Shown: positions 41,530 through 51,455 of the stretch, in pieces
Layout of the letters: each line of letters begins with the position of its first letter
How positions within the stretch are numbered: position 1 is the first letter of the stretch
Assembly (NCBI RefSeq): GCF_014648055.1
Contig: NZ_BMQJ01000005.1
Span: forward strand, 62,001 to 126,000
Source: Streptosporangium pseudovulgare
GTDB taxonomy: Bacteria > Actinomycetota > Actinomycetes > Streptosporangiales > Streptosporangiaceae
DNA: 64,000 nucleotides
Direction of reading: 5' to 3'
Made by a program: the position numbers and the translations under genes
The notes under the pieces: generated by a model
Database searches by the model: none
What the model saw: the letters and a program-made list of their open reading frames with translations, nothing else
Told to the model about the DNA's origin: nothing

Positions 41530-42033
41530 TCAGGCCCCCAGGTCGGCGGCCTCCGCGCGGAGCCTGGCGCCCTTGGCGTGGGCCTGCTCCTTCAGCGTCA
41601 CCTGGAACGCCTCCATCCTGACCCGCAGCTCCTCATCGGCGGCGGCGAGGATCCGTACGGCCAGCAGCCCCGCGTTGCGGGCGCCGCCGATGGCGACGGT
41701 CGCCACCGGCACCCCGGCGGGCATCTGGACGATCGACAGCAGGGAGTCCATGCCGTCGAGGTACTTCAGCGGGACGGGCACGCCGATCACCGGAAGGGGG
41801 GTGACCGAGGCGAGCATCCCGGGCAGGTGGGCGGCTCCCCCGGCGCCCGCGATGATCACCTTCAGTCCGCGCCCGGCGGCCTCCGCGCCGTAGGAGATCA
41901 TCTCCTCGGGCATGCGGTGCGCGGAGACCACGTCGGCCTCGAACGCCACCCCGAACTCGGCCAGCGCCTCGGCGGCGGCCTTCATCACCGGCCAGTCGGA
42001 GTCGCTGCCCATGACGATGCCGACGTCGGCCAT
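41530..42033 (-). CDS. purE: N5-carboxyaminoimidazole ribonucleotide mutase
   Basis: 167 residues from ATG 42033 (GAGGAGAAGG 1-3 nt upstream). Class I PurE motifs are present: [13 protein letters not shown] at the start, [10 protein letters not shown] with the catalytic His, and [12 protein letters not shown] in the substrate loop. It converts N5-CAIR to CAIR in purine synthesis. purK lies 97 nt upstream on the same strand, giving the usual purK-purE order. The spacer between them contains short TCTCGTGG-type repeats. Confidence 0.96.
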   Translation of the reverse strand: MADVGIVMGSDSDWPVMKAAAEALAEFGVAFEADVVSAHRMPEEMISYGAEAAGRGLKVIIAGAGGAAHLPGMLASVTPLPVIGVPVPLKYLDGMDSLLSIVQMPAGVPVATVAIGGARNAGLLAVRILAAADEELRVRMEAFQVTLKEQAHAKGARLRAEAADLGA

Positions 42034-42130
42034 GCCTTCTCCTCGCGATCTCATGTTCTCGTGGTCTCGTGGCTTCAACGGTCTCGCCGTCTCGCGGACC
42101 GCGCCGTGGGGCTCTCGGTGCCGTGGACGC

Positions 42131-43288
42131 TCAGGTGTAGACGCCCTCGGAGAGGTAGACGGCGGCGTGCCTGGCCCGGGCCCGGACCTCGTCGAGGTCG
42201 GTGCCGAGGGCCGTGACGTGGCCGATCTTTCGGCCGGGCCGTACCTCTTTGCCGTAGAAGTGGACCTTGATCCCCGGATCGTGGGCCATCACGTGCTCGT
42301 AGCGGGAGAAGACGTCCGGGTCGTCGCCGCCCAGGAGGTTGGCCATCACCACGACGGGGGCCGCCATCGAGGGCGAGCCGAGGGGAAGGTCGAGCACGGC
42401 GCGCAGGTGCTGCTCGAACTGGGAGGTGCGGGCGCCGTCGATGGTCCAGTGGCCGCTGTTGTGCGGGCGCATGGCCAGCTCGTTCACCACGAGCCCGGAG
42501 GGGGTGGCGAACATCTCGACGGCCAGCAGCCCGGTCACGCCCAGCTCGTGGGCGATGTTCAGGGCGATCCGCTGGGCCACCGCGGCCTGTTCGGGGTCGA
42601 GGCCCGGCGCGGGGGCGAGCACCTCCACGCAGATGCCGTCGCGCTGGACGGTCTCCACCACCGGATAGCTGACGCCCTGGCCGTGCGGGGACCGGGCGAC
42701 GAGGACGGCCAGCTCGCGCTCGAACGACACGAACGCCTCCGCCATCAGCGGCACCCCGGAGGCCAGCACCTCGGCGGCCTCCTCGGCGGACCGGCAGACC
42801 CAGACGCCGCGGCCGTCGTAGCCGCCGCGGACCGCCTTCAGCACGACCGGCCAGCCGTGCTCGGCGCCGAACGCCTCGACGTCGGCGGCGGTCTCGATCC
42901 GCCGCCAGGGCGGGCAGGGGGCGCCGATCGCGGTCAGCCGCTCGCGCATCACGGCCTTGTCCTGGGCGTGCACCAGCGCGTCGGCGCCGGGGTGCACGGC
43001 GAGGCCGTCGGCGGCCAGCGCGCGGACGTGCTCGGTGGGGACGTGCTCGTGGTCGAAGGTGACGGCGTCGCACCCCTTGGCGAAGTCGCGCAGGTCGGCC
43101 AGCTCGCGGTAGTCGCCCAGGCGTACGTCGGAGATCACCCGGGCGGCGCTCTCGCCGGGGCTGCCGGCCAGCACCCGCAGCTCCACTCCGAGGGCGATCG
43201 CCGCCTGCTGGGTCATCCGGGCCAGCTGACCGGCCCCGATCATGCCGACGACGGGACCGAGGGAACGTGCGGAGGAAGGGCTGCTCAC
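42131..43288 (-). CDS. purK: N5-carboxyaminoimidazole ribonucleotide synthase
   Basis: 385 residues from GTG 43288. ATP-grasp enzyme: [13 protein letters not shown] at the N-terminus, FDHEHVP, the ATP-grasp loop [18 protein letters not shown] and [15 protein letters not shown] for Mg-ATP and substrate. It carboxylates AIR with bicarbonate and ATP to N5-CAIR, the substrate of PurE. A TAAACT hexamer 8 nt upstream and no clear Shine-Dalgarno suggest a leaderless or very short leader. The 5' flank (about 43320-43480) is an unusually GC-rich, repetitive stretch without a gene. Confidence 0.95.
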   Translation of the reverse strand: MSSPSSARSLGPVVGMIGAGQLARMTQQAAIALGVELRVLAGSPGESAARVISDVRLGDYRELADLRDFAKGCDAVTFDHEHVPTEHVRALAADGLAVHPGADALVHAQDKAVMRERLTAIGAPCPPWRRIETAADVEAFGAEHGWPVVLKAVRGGYDGRGVWVCRSAEEAAEVLASGVPLMAEAFVSFERELAVLVARSPHGQGVSYPVVETVQRDGICVEVLAPAPGLDPEQAAVAQRIALNIAHELGVTGLLAVEMFATPSGLVVNELAMRPHNSGHWTIDGARTSQFEQHLRAVLDLPLGSPSMAAPVVVMANLLGGDDPDVFSRYEHVMAHDPGIKVHFYGKEVRPGRKIGHVTALGTDLDEVRARARHAAVYLSEGVYT

Positions 43289-43683
43289 GTCGGTCGAGTT
43301 TACCGGCCCGGTACGGCCGACCGCCGCGAGCCCCGGAGCGCGGGGCCCGGCCCGGGTCCGGACCCCTGACGCCGGGCGCGCGGGGCCCGGCCCGGACGCG
43401 AGCCCCGGACGCCCGGCGCGGGGTCCGGTTCCGGGGCGGGACCCGGCCGCCGAGGCCGTCCGGGCGGCCTGCCACGCGACGTCCCCGGACCGGTTCCGCC
43501 CGTGCCGGCCATGGAAAAAGATGATCATGTATGTCCGGCGGCCCTCGATCGGAGTAACGTGATTTTGACTGATTTATCCGACTTATCCCGCTATTTCGTG
43601 GAATGTGTTAACCGACCACTGACGCCCCCACCGATCCACCGGGACGCGGAACGGGCAGGTATCCCGGTACCCTGACAGCGCAA

Positions 43684-44220
43684 GTGTCCGGGGTCCCCGA
43701 GCGGCGGGTCCTCAGCCGACCGAAAGGACCAGGCAAAGACGTGGAGTTTCTACGACGCGCCTACCTGCGGTTCGCCGACCTGGCGAAAGAACTGGCGAAG
43801 TTCGGGACCATCGGGGGGATCGCCTTCCTCATCGACACCGGCGGCTTCAACCTCGTCCAGTACGGCCTGCACCAGGGCCCGCTGACCTCCAAGGTGGCCT
43901 CCACGGTCGTGGCGACCACCTTCGCCTACTTCGGCAACCGCTACTGGACCTACCGCCACCACGAGCAGAGCGGCCTGGCCCGGGAGTACTTCCTGTTCTT
44001 CCTGCTCAACGCCGTCGCCCTGCTGATCGGCCTGCTCTGCCTCGGCTTCACCCACTACACCCTGAAGCTGACCGACCCGCTGAGCATGAACCTCGCCAAC
44101 CTCGTCGGCATCGGCCTGGGCACGCTGTTCCGCTTCTGGTCCTACAAGAAGTGGGTCTTCCTGGCGGCCACCGAAGAGGTGCCGAAGGAACTGCCCGACG
44201 ACATCACGCGGGCCCGCTGA
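43684..44220 (+). CDS. GtrA-family membrane protein
   Basis: 178 residues from GTG 43684, behind a TACCCT hexamer; a GTG at 43741 is the alternative. Four transmembrane helices are arranged as in GtrA/DPMS-type proteins (FGTIGGIAFLIDTGGFNLV, VVATTFAYFGNRYWTYRH, EYFLFFLLNAVALLIG, NLANLVGIGLGTLFRF), with the conserved NRYWT and RFWSYKKWVF motifs. The family moves or anchors polyprenyl-phosphate sugars. It lies between purK and a two-component system, a common actinomycete arrangement. Its last 17 bases recur at 44320-44336. Confidence 0.9.
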   Translation: MSGVPERRVLSRPKGPGKDVEFLRRAYLRFADLAKELAKFGTIGGIAFLIDTGGFNLVQYGLHQGPLTSKVASTVVATTFAYFGNRYWTYRHHEQSGLAREYFLFFLLNAVALLIGLLCLGFTHYTLKLTDPLSMNLANLVGIGLGTLFRFWSYKKWVFLAATEEVPKELPDDITRAR

Positions 44221-44336
44221 CGCCCGTCTCCCCGCGCCCGGCGTCCGCCTCGTCCGCCTCATCCGCCCGGAGCCGGCCCCGCACGCCCGGAATCCGTCCC
44301 GCGCCGGCCGTTCCCGGCCTCACGCGGGCCCGCTGA
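44204..44336. repeat. 17-bp direct repeat covering two stop codons
   Basis: TCACGCGGGCCCGCTGA is found at 44204-44220 (end of the GtrA gene) and at 44320-44336 (end of the convergent sensor kinase gene). Its core GCGGGCCCGC is a 10-bp palindrome, so the copies can pair with each other or fold individually. The 99 nt between contain no gene. Confidence 0.75.
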
Positions 44337-45594
44337 CCACCCGGTTCCTCGGCGTCTCGGCCTTGCGCAGGAACAGCGCGAACACCGCGGGGCGGGGCCG
44401 TACGAGCTCCAGGCGGCCGCCGTCGGCGGCGGCCAGCGCGCGGGCCAGGGTCAGCCCCAGGCCGGTGCCGCCCTTGCCGCTGACGTTCCGCTCGAACACC
44501 CGGCCGGCGAGGTCGTCGGCGATGCCCTCCCCCTCGTCGGCCACCTCGACCACGACGGAGGTGTCCTTCTCGCTGGTGGTCACCGTCACCGTGCCGTCGC
44601 CGTGCCGCAGCGAGTTCTCCAGCAGCGTGGAGATCACCTGGCTGATGCCGCCGCTGGTGGCCAGGGGGCGCAGGCCGCGCGTGCCCTCCAGCCGGATGTC
44701 CCGCCCCATCCGGCGGAACGCCGGACCCCACTCGGTGAGCTGCTGCTCCAGTATCCGGTCGAGCTTGACGGCCTCGGCCTGGGCGTGCCGCTGACGCCGG
44801 GCCGCGGCGAGCAGCTCGTCGATCACGGCGGTGAGCCGCTCGGCCTGCACGATCGCGGCCTCACCCTCCTCCTTGACGACCGACGGGTCGTGCGCGGCGG
44901 CGACGATCTCCTCCAGCCGCATGGTCAGGCCGGTGAGCGGGGTGCGGAGCTGGTGGGAGGCGTCGGTGGCGAACTCGCGTTCCCTGGCCAGCAGGTCGGA
45001 GATGCGGGTGGCGCTGCGGTCGAGCACCTCGGCCACCCGGTCGAGCTCCTGGATCCCGTAGCGGTGCTTGCTCGGCCGGGCGTCCCCCGAGCCGAGCCGC
45101 TCAGCGATCATCGCCAGGTCGCTGAGCGGAAGCGTCAGGCGGCGCGACTGCACGATGGCGAGCCCGACCGCCACCGCGAGCGCGGCCGTGGCCAGCCCGA
45201 GGATGAGCAGCAGCCACGCCCGGACCTCCCGCGCCACCGCGGTGCGGTCCCGGGTGACCGCGACGTACACCCCGTTCTCCGACTGGGCGTCCTCGGTCAT
45301 CTTGCGACTGTCCGAGGGCTCGGTTCCCACCGTCGTCACCTGCGGCGGCGTGCCCTTGACGTAGATCTGGATGTACCGGTCGGGATACTTGCGCGCCAGC
45401 TGCACGGGATCGATGGGCTGGTCCTGCAGCCGGGCGTACTCGACCTCGTTCAGCAGGCTCTTGGCCTGCGAGACGAGACCCTGGGTCGCCTCTTCCTCGA
45501 TCAGCCGGTTCACGGCCACGCCGAGCGGGATGCCGAGCAGCAGCACCGCGATGACCGCGACGAGCAGGGTGGAGGAGAGGAGCCGGCGGCGCAT
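44320..45594 (-). CDS. Two-component sensor histidine kinase
   Basis: 424 residues from ATG 45594. Two transmembrane helices (about 8-28 and 127-150) enclose an extracytoplasmic sensor of about 95 residues. A HAMP region, DASHQLRTPLTG with the phospho-acceptor His, and a HATPase domain (N box TLLENSLRHG, GEGIADDL, GGTGLGLTLARAL) follow. The cognate response regulator ends 3 nt upstream of this start, so they form one operon. Orthologues in other actinomycetes sit next to GtrA and purK genes, from memory. Signal unknown; an envelope cue is plausible. Confidence 0.94.
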   Translation of the reverse strand: MRRRLLSSTLLVAVIAVLLLGIPLGVAVNRLIEEEATQGLVSQAKSLLNEVEYARLQDQPIDPVQLARKYPDRYIQIYVKGTPPQVTTVGTEPSDSRKMTEDAQSENGVYVAVTRDRTAVAREVRAWLLLILGLATAALAVAVGLAIVQSRRLTLPLSDLAMIAERLGSGDARPSKHRYGIQELDRVAEVLDRSATRISDLLAREREFATDASHQLRTPLTGLTMRLEEIVAAAHDPSVVKEEGEAAIVQAERLTAVIDELLAAARRQRHAQAEAVKLDRILEQQLTEWGPAFRRMGRDIRLEGTRGLRPLATSGGISQVISTLLENSLRHGDGTVTVTTSEKDTSVVVEVADEGEGIADDLAGRVFERNVSGKGGTGLGLTLARALAAADGGRLELVRPRPAVFALFLRKAETPRNRVVSGPA

Positions 45595-45597
45595 CCC

Positions 45598-46266
45598 CTA
45601 CTCTCGCTCGAAGCGGAAGCCGACCCCCCGGACGGTCGTGATGTACCGCGGCTTGGCGGCGTCGTCGCCGAGCTTGCGGCGCAGCCACGATATGTGCATG
45701 TCCAGGGTCTTGGTGGAGCCCCACCAGTTGGTGTCCCACACCTCGCGCATGATCTGCTCGCGGGTGACCACCTTTCCGGCGTCCCGGACGAGGACCCGGA
45801 GCAGGTCGAACTCCTTGGTCGTGAGGTGGAGCTCCTTGTCGCCCATCCACGCGCGACGGGAGTCGGCGTCGATGCGGACGCCCTGCACGACGGGCGTCTC
45901 GGACGTGCCGCGCCGCAGCAGGGCGCGCACCCGGGCGAGGAGCTCGGCGAGGCGGAAGGGTTTGGTGACGTAGTCGTCGGCTCCGGCGTCGAGGCCGACG
46001 ACGGTGTCGACCTCGTCGACGCGGGCCGTGAGGATGAGCACGGGCGTGCCGTGCCCCTCCGCGCGAATGCGCCTGGCGACTTCGAGGCCGTCCATCTCGG
46101 GCAGGCCGAGGTCAAGAACTATCAAGTCGATGCCACCCGACAGCGCCCGCTCCAGGGCCTGCGGGCCGTCGGGGCTCACCTCGACTTGGTAACCCTCGCG
46201 GCGCAGCGCACGCGCGAGCGGTTCGGAGATCGAGGTGTCATCCTCGGCGAGAAGTACACAGGTCAT
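45598..46266 (-). CDS. OmpR/PhoB-type response regulator
   Basis: 222 residues from ATG 46266. The receiver domain has acidic residues at LLAEDDTS, phospho-acceptor Asp in LIVLDLGLPEMDG and Lys in VTKPF. The winged-helix effector domain (about 130-222) ends TVRGVGFRFE. The partner kinase is encoded directly downstream. No Shine-Dalgarno precedes the start; the TACGAT hexamer 6 nt upstream points to a leaderless mRNA. Confidence 0.95.
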   Translation of the reverse strand: MTCVLLAEDDTSISEPLARALRREGYQVEVSPDGPQALERALSGGIDLIVLDLGLPEMDGLEVARRIRAEGHGTPVLILTARVDEVDTVVGLDAGADDYVTKPFRLAELLARVRALLRRGTSETPVVQGVRIDADSRRAWMGDKELHLTTKEFDLLRVLVRDAGKVVTREQIMREVWDTNWWGSTKTLDMHISWLRRKLGDDAAKPRYITTVRGVGFRFERE

Positions 46267-46272
46267 AACGCG

Positions 46273-46278
46273 ATCGTA
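46273..46278 (-). promoter_or_regulatory. Putative -10 box (leaderless two-component operon)
   Basis: TACGAT followed by 6 nt and the ATG at 46266. The remainder of the gap up to 46520 holds no recognised gene. Confidence 0.5.
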
Positions 46279-46521
46279 GGACCTTAGAGGATCGTTTCCC
46301 CGGTACAGCGCGCGGTTTGACTCGTCATTGACCTATCCATTGACCTGGGCAAACACTGATAAATCCCGGATAGTCACGCCGCAACGCCCCGCGGTCGCGT
46401 GGTACGGCTCCCGCATCGGAAGAACCTCGAAAGGGCAGTCTTCCCAATGACCCGGATAACAGAACCCGTAAATCCCCCTGTAAGGGATTCGACGGGCGCG
46501 TCCCGGCGATCAACACGAAAA

Positions 46522-46550
46522 GGCCCGCGGCGTCCGACGCGCCGCGGGCC
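46522..46550 (-). terminator. Rho-independent terminator of the formaldehyde-detoxification pair
   Basis: GGCCCGCGGCG pairs with CGCCGCGGGCC over 11 bp; on the minus strand it is followed by TTTT. It lies 18 nt beyond the MBL gene stop codon. Confidence 0.85.
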
Positions 46551-46567
46551 GGGCGGGCCGGGCGGGC

Positions 46568-47209
46568 TCAGTGCCCCCGGGCCAGCCACTCCTCCAGGTG
46601 CGGGGCCTCCTCGCCGATCGTGGTGGAGTCGCCGTGCCCGGTGCGCACGACCGTCTCCGGCGGCAGCGTCAGCAGCCGCCCGCGGATCGACTCGACGATC
46701 GTCTCGAACGACGAGAACGACCGGCCCGTCGCGCCCGGTCCGCCCCGGAACAGCGTGTCGCCGGTGAAGACCGTCCCGAGCGCGGGGGCGTACAGGCAGA
46801 CCGCGCCGGGCGCGTGGCCCGGCGTGTGCATGACGGTCAGCTCGACCCCGCCCGCCGAGATCACCTGCCCGTCCGCCAGCGGCGTGTACGGCGTGCCGGG
46901 GTGGACCATGTCCCACAGGACCTGGTCGGCCGGGTGGAGCATGACCGGGGCGCCGGTCCGCGCGGCGAGGGCCGGGGCGGCGCCGACGTGGTCGTCGTGC
47001 CCGTGGGTGCAGACGATCGCCCGGACCGTGCGGTCGCCGACCGCCGCGGCGATGGCCTCGGCGTCGTGCGCCGCGTCGATCACGACGACCTCGTCGCCCG
47101 AGCCGACCAGCCAGACGTTGTTGTCGACCTCCCAGGTGCCGCCGTCCAGCGAGAACGTCCCCGAGGTGACGACCCTGCCGATCGCCGTGCCCTCTCCGGC
47201 GGCGGTCAC
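46568..47209 (-). CDS. MBL-fold metallo-hydrolase linked to formaldehyde oxidation
   Basis: 213 residues. Its GTG start overlaps the stop codon of the preceding dehydrogenase (GTGA). Metal-binding motifs are complete: THGHDDH, the His in HTPGHAPG, Asp in FTGDTLFRG and the late GHGDST. The family includes glyoxalase II-like thioesterases. Coupled to a mycothiol-dependent formaldehyde dehydrogenase, it most likely hydrolyses the S-formylmycothiol product or a related thioester, releasing mycothiol. That function is inference from context. Confidence 0.88.
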   Translation of the reverse strand: MTAAGEGTAIGRVVTSGTFSLDGGTWEVDNNVWLVGSGDEVVVIDAAHDAEAIAAAVGDRTVRAIVCTHGHDDHVGAAPALAARTGAPVMLHPADQVLWDMVHPGTPYTPLADGQVISAGGVELTVMHTPGHAPGAVCLYAPALGTVFTGDTLFRGGPGATGRSFSSFETIVESIRGRLLTLPPETVVRTGHGDSTTIGEEAPHLEEWLARGH

Positions 47210-48291
47210 AGGACCACCACCGAGCGCAGGACCTCGCCGCGGTGCATCTTGGCGAACGCCTCCTCGACGTCGCCGAGGCCGATCGTCTCGGAGACGAACC
47301 GGTCGAGGTCGAGCCGGCCCTGGAGGTAGAGGTCGATGAGCATGGGGAAGTCGCGGCTGGGCAGGCAGTCGCCGTACCACGACGACTTCAGCGCGCCGCC
47401 GCGCCCGAAGACGTCCAGCAGCGGCAGCTCGACCGTCATCTCCGGGGTGGGCACGCCGACCAGCACGACGGTCCCGGCCAGGTCGCGGGCGTAGAACGCC
47501 TGCCTGTAGGTCTCCGGGCGGCCGACCGCCTCGATCACCACGTCGGCGCCGTTGCCGCCGGTGAGCTCGCGGATGGCCTCCACCGGGTCGGCGTCGCGGG
47601 AGTTGATCGTGTGGGTGGCGCCGAACTCCTTCGCCCAGCCGAGCTTGCGGTCGTCGACGTCCACCGCGATGATCTTCGTCGCGCCGGCCAGCCGGGCGCC
47701 GTGGACGGCGGCGTCGCCCACGCCGCCGCAGCCGATGACGGCCACGCTGTCGCCGCGGGTCACCGCGCCGGTGTTGATCGCGGCGCCGATGCCCGCCATC
47801 ACGCCGCAACCCAGCAGGCCGGCCGCGGTCGCGGGCGCCTGCCGGTCCACCTTGGTGCACTGGCCCGCCGCGACCAGGGTCTTCTCGATGAACGCGCCGA
47901 TGCCGAGGGCCGGGGTGAGGGGCGTGCCGTCCTCCAGCGTCATCCTCTGGGTGGCGTTGTGGGTGTTGAAGCAGTACCACGGGCGGCCCCGCCGGCAGGC
48001 GCGGCACTCGCCGCAGACCGCCCGCCAGTTGAGGATCACGTAGTCGCCGGGAGCCACCTCGGTGACGCCCTCGCCGACGGCCTCGACCACCCCGGCGGCC
48101 TCGTGGCCGAGCAGGAACGGGAACTCGTCGTTGATCCCGCCCTCGCGGTAGTGGAGGTCGGTGTGGCAGACGCCGCACGCCTGGACGTTCACCACCGCCT
48201 CGCCGGGGCCGGGGTCGGGGACGTGGATCGTCTCCAGCGAGACGGGTTCACCCTTCGCCCGCGCGACCACGCCTTGAACGGTGTACGGCAT
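47206..48291 (-). CDS. S-(hydroxymethyl)mycothiol dehydrogenase (zinc alcohol dehydrogenase)
   Basis: 361 residues from ATG 48291 (GAGGTG 6 nt upstream). Zinc-dependent alcohol dehydrogenase: catalytic-zinc ligands in [16 protein letters not shown] and GHEAAG, structural-zinc cysteines in [15 protein letters not shown], and NAD-binding [15 protein letters not shown]. The YREGGIND and [13 protein letters not shown] segments match mycothiol-dependent formaldehyde dehydrogenases of actinomycetes. It oxidises the spontaneous adduct of formaldehyde and mycothiol with NAD. It forms a coupled pair with the MBL hydrolase. Confidence 0.9.
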   Translation of the reverse strand: MPYTVQGVVARAKGEPVSLETIHVPDPGPGEAVVNVQACGVCHTDLHYREGGINDEFPFLLGHEAAGVVEAVGEGVTEVAPGDYVILNWRAVCGECRACRRGRPWYCFNTHNATQRMTLEDGTPLTPALGIGAFIEKTLVAAGQCTKVDRQAPATAAGLLGCGVMAGIGAAINTGAVTRGDSVAVIGCGGVGDAAVHGARLAGATKIIAVDVDDRKLGWAKEFGATHTINSRDADPVEAIRELTGGNGADVVIEAVGRPETYRQAFYARDLAGTVVLVGVPTPEMTVELPLLDVFGRGGALKSSWYGDCLPSRDFPMLIDLYLQGRLDLDRFVSETIGLGDVEEAFAKMHRGEVLRSVVVL

Positions 48292-48482
48292 GTCATGCAC
48301 CTCAGATCTTCGAGCTCGTACCGGTCGGTCGGCGCCCACGAAGTGGTCCTCACGGGACGCCCACGTCTCAATCCTTATCAGTCCCCGCGAAACGTGCACG
48401 CCCCCGCACGGACCGTGGCCTCGCCCGGACGGCCCGGCTCCCGCGCGGCACGCACGGCCGGCCTCCCCGCGGCACGTACGGG

Positions 48483-49460
48483 CTAGCTCCCCCGCAGCAC
48501 GTACGGCTGGATCATGCCGAGGCCGCGGATCGGCCGGCGGCGCATGCGGACCACCTCCACGCCCGGCGCGCCCTCGACGGCGGCGGCCATCCCCTCGTCC
48601 GCGAGGATCGTGCCGGGACGGGCGATGACGGTCAGCCGGGCCGCCAGGTTCACGGTGGTCCCGAAGACGTCGCCCATGACCGGCAGCACCGGGCCGTGGG
48701 CCAGGCCGATCCGCACGCCGGGGCCGTCCCGGTCCGTCGTCTCGGCGAGCTCCAGCGCGATCGCGGCGGCCCGGCGCGGGTCGACGGCGGTGAACAGAAC
48801 CTCGTCGCCGAGCGTCTTGACCAGGCGACCGCCGTTCGCGGCGACGATGTCGGAGGCGCGGGACTCGAACCCCTCGACCAGCCCGGCCAGGGCCCGTTCG
48901 TCCAGCGAGCGGGACAGGCGGGTGAAGGAGACCAGGTCGGCGAAGCCCACCGCGAGGGTCCGCCGGGCCGGCGCGATCTCCTCGGCCATGTCGGCGACGG
49001 CCAGCAGGCGGGTCCCGGCGGCGGCGAGCTGGGCGCGCCACACGTGCACCAGCATCCGCTCCAGGTCCGGCAGCATGCGGCGCGAGGTGTCGAGGACCGC
49101 GGCGAGGTCGTCGTCGGTGGGCGTCCGCCCCGGGTCGAGCATGGCGCCGATCAGGATGTCGGCCTGCCACTGGGCGAGCCTGGCCGTCGTCTGGCCGAGC
49201 GCCCTGGCCATCCGGACGGTGGTCTCGTCGTCCATGGACCCGTCGTCCATCATCGTCCTGACCCGGCGGAGGGCTTCCACGTCGGCGTCGGTGAAGGCCA
49301 CCGCGTCGTCGGGCAGCGTGGCGAACCCCAGGGCCCGCCAGATGCGCTCGGTGAGGCTCTGCGGCACCCCGGCCAGCTCGGCCACCTGGATACGGGTGTA
49401 GCGGGGCCGGTCTCCGGCGAAGACGCTCTCGATCTGCTCGGCCGTCGGACGTCCGGTCAC
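48483..49460 (-). CDS. Class III adenylate cyclase
   Basis: 325 residues from GTG 49460 (GGGGG about 8 nt upstream). Residues 1-160 are helical and resemble the regulatory domain of Rv1264-type cyclases, which has been linked to pH sensing. The catalytic domain (165-325) keeps all key residues: metal Asp175 in FADLVSFT, Lys215 (adenine) and Asp219 in VKTLGDE, Asp264, and the transition-state pair Asn271 and Arg275 in NLAAR. It should therefore make cAMP. It is soluble with no membrane segment. It lies downstream of a repeat-rich spacer and upstream of the mycothiol pair on the same strand. Confidence 0.92.
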   Translation of the reverse strand: MTGRPTAEQIESVFAGDRPRYTRIQVAELAGVPQSLTERIWRALGFATLPDDAVAFTDADVEALRRVRTMMDDGSMDDETTVRMARALGQTTARLAQWQADILIGAMLDPGRTPTDDDLAAVLDTSRRMLPDLERMLVHVWRAQLAAAGTRLLAVADMAEEIAPARRTLAVGFADLVSFTRLSRSLDERALAGLVEGFESRASDIVAANGGRLVKTLGDEVLFTAVDPRRAAAIALELAETTDRDGPGVRIGLAHGPVLPVMGDVFGTTVNLAARLTVIARPGTILADEGMAAAVEGAPGVEVVRMRRRPIRGLGMIQPYVLRGS

Positions 49461-49511
49461 TTCCCCTCGCCCCCTTCTCGCCTCCCCGCCCAGGAGGTTA
49501 CGCCACGCGGT

Positions 49512-49670
49512 CGTGCCCGCCGCGCGGCCCCCGGCCGTACGGCGGTCCCGCGCGGCCTCCGGCCCGCACTGCGGTCCCGCGCGGCCTCCGGCCCGCACTG
49601 CGGTCCCGGCCCGTACGGCGGTCCCGGTCCGTACGGCGGTCCCGCGCGGTCCCCGGCCCGTACGACGGCC
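49512..49670. repeat. GC-rich degenerate tandem repeat
   Basis: Imperfect units built on GGCCCGTACGGCGGTCCCG and CGCGGCCTCCGGCCCGCACTG recur about seven times in the spacer between the adenylate cyclase and the PH-domain gene. There is no coding function in this 221-nt gap. Confidence 0.7.
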
Positions 49671-49681
49671 CCCAGAGGCCC

Positions 49682-50263
49682 CTACCGCCTCCGGCGGCCC
49701 GTCCCGTCCAGGTCGCCCTTCGCCTCCGGGCCGCCCGCCCCGCCCGCGCCGCCGTCCTCGTCGTCCTCGTCGGGCTCGTCGGCCTCGTCGATCGCCCGGA
49801 ACAGCTCGGCCCGCACCTCCTGGAGGTGGGGGATGTCGCGCAGCTCGATCCGGCCCTGCTCGCCGGCCGACTCGACGTGGAGCGTGCCGGAGCCGAGGAT
49901 CCGCTCCACCAGCGTCTGCTCCGCGCTGACCGTGTTGACCTTGGTCATCGGAATGTCGTCGTGCGACTTGCTCAGCACGCCGGTGCCGATGGACAGGCGG
50001 TGCGAGGTGATCAGGTAGGAGGTGTTCTTCCACCTCAGGTACGGCACGAACGACCAGACGGCCAGCAGGCCGACGGAGATCACCGCGACCGCGATCCGGG
50101 CGTAGCCGGCGTACTCGAAGTCGGGGATGTAGAACATCGCGGCGCCGGAGGCGACGACGATGACGACCAGCGCCAGGAACGGCACGACGAGCTGCCGCCA
50201 GTGGGGGTGGAACGAGCGGATGCGCTGCTCGCCCTCCGTGAGGTGGTGATCCGGGAGACCCAT
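49682..50263 (-). CDS. PH-domain membrane protein
   Basis: 193 residues from ATG 50263. Two transmembrane helices (about 25-47 and 56-76) precede a bacterial PH-like domain (YLRWKNTSYLITSHRLSI as its start, HRLSIGTG then DIPMTKVNTV, HLQEVRAELF near its end). The C-terminus is a highly acidic and Gly-rich tail. The domain binds an unknown partner at the cytoplasmic face of the membrane. No Shine-Dalgarno is present; CACGAT 6 nt before the ATG and the following TTGCCC match the arrangement upstream of the acyl-CoA dehydrogenase gene. Confidence 0.87.
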   Translation of the reverse strand: MGLPDHHLTEGEQRIRSFHPHWRQLVVPFLALVVIVVASGAAMFYIPDFEYAGYARIAVAVISVGLLAVWSFVPYLRWKNTSYLITSHRLSIGTGVLSKSHDDIPMTKVNTVSAEQTLVERILGSGTLHVESAGEQGRIELRDIPHLQEVRAELFRAIDEADEPDEDDEDGGAGGAGGPEAKGDLDGTGRRRR

Positions 50264-50269
50264 GGGCAA

Positions 50270-50275
50270 ATCGTG
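50270..50275 (-). promoter_or_regulatory. Putative -10 box (leaderless PH-domain gene)
   Basis: CACGAT then TTGCCC abuts the ATG at 50263. The sequence GGACGTNC...ATTTGCCCATG is shared with the acyl-CoA dehydrogenase start. Confidence 0.45.
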
Positions 50276-50460
50276 GCACGTCCGGCCTCCGGCCGTCAGG
50301 AGGCGCGAGGACGGGCCTCGGCCGGACCCGGACACGCCCACGGACTTCGCGCCGTTCCCCGGCGGGATGACACGGACCTCGACCGGACCCGGACGCGTCC
50401 CCCGGCTCGAAGACCCCCGCCGGGATGCTCCCTGAGCCCCCGGGAACTCCCCGAGGTCCC

Positions 50461-51285
50461 TCAGGAGGCGCGCGGGCGGACGTGCACCACGTCGCCGGCG
50501 CTCAGCACGTGCTCCTCGCCCCCCGACTCCACCAGCAGGTGCCCGGAGGCGTCGACGCCGGTGGCCCGCCCGGCGAGCACCCGCTCCCCCGGCAGCTCCA
50601 CCCGGACCTCGCGGCCGACGGTCGTGCAGGCCGCGAGGTAGGCGGCCCGCAGCCCGCAGGCGTCGGCGTCGCCCTGGGCCTTGGACCAGTCGCGGTAGTG
50701 GGCCTCGATCTCCCGCAGCACCGCGCGGACGAGCGGGTCGCGGTCGACGCACGCGGCGCCCTCGACGGCGAGGGAGGTCGCGGTCTCCACGGGCAGCTCC
50801 TCGGGGCGGGCGCTCACGTTGAGCCCGATGCCCACCACCACGGCGCCGTCGATGCGCTCGGCGAGCACCCCGGCGAGCTTGCGCTCGCCGATCAGCAGGT
50901 CGTTGGGCCACTTCAGACGGGCGTCCACCTCGGCGATCCGGCGCACCGCCGACGCCGCGGCCAGGCCGACGAGCAGCGGCAGCCAGCCGTGCCGGGCGAC
51001 GGGCGGGTCGGGGCGCAGCAGCACCGAGAGCGCCAGGCCGGAGCGTGGCGGCGCCGTCCAGGCCCGGCCCAGCCTGCCGCGGCCGGCGAACTGGACCTCG
51101 GCGATCAGCACGGTCCCCTGCCGGGCGCCGTCGCGGGCGGCCTGCGCGAGGTCGGCGTTGGTGGAGCCGGTCCGCTCGACGACGGTGACGCCGGACCACA
51201 GGCCGCCGGGCCGTACCAGGGCGCGGTTGAGCGCCGCCTCGGAGAGCGGCGGCCGGTCGAGGTCGGTGAAGGGCGAGTCGGGCAC
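50461..51285 (-). CDS. birA: Biotin--[acetyl-CoA-carboxylase] ligase
   Basis: 274 residues from GTG 51285. Biotin ligase core: ERTGSTNADLAQAA, the biotinyl-AMP loop GRGRLGRAW, KWPNDLLIGERKLAGVL with the catalytic Lys, and VVGIGLNV. A C-terminal SH3-like domain (GREVRVELPGERVLAGRATG region) follows. There is no N-terminal helix-turn-helix, so it is a monofunctional ligase and not a repressor. It biotinylates acyl-CoA carboxylase; the beta and epsilon subunits of such an enzyme are encoded at 57824-59610. Confidence 0.95.
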   Translation of the reverse strand: MPDSPFTDLDRPPLSEAALNRALVRPGGLWSGVTVVERTGSTNADLAQAARDGARQGTVLIAEVQFAGRGRLGRAWTAPPRSGLALSVLLRPDPPVARHGWLPLLVGLAAASAVRRIAEVDARLKWPNDLLIGERKLAGVLAERIDGAVVVGIGLNVSARPEELPVETATSLAVEGAACVDRDPLVRAVLREIEAHYRDWSKAQGDADACGLRAAYLAACTTVGREVRVELPGERVLAGRATGVDASGHLLVESGGEEHVLSAGDVVHVRPRAS

Positions 51286-51350
51286 CCGTCCATCATCCCC
51301 CTCCCCCCGGCCGCCCGTGACCGGACCGTGGCGACGACCGGGAACGACGC

Positions 51351-51380
51351 CGGGGAATACCGGGGAATGCCGGGGAATAC
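51351..51380. repeat. Three tandem 10-bp repeats in a divergent spacer
   Basis: CGGGGAATAC, CGGGGAATGC, CGGGGAATAC stand head-to-tail between birA and fdhD. A fixed 10-bp period would place each copy on the same DNA face; a role as protein-binding site is speculative. Confidence 0.6.
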
Positions 51381-51455
51381 CGTGGGCGCGGCGGGGAAGT
51401 CAGAGACTCCACCGGTTGCCGGCGCCGCTCCGCGGGGGCGGGGAAGATGAGAGAC

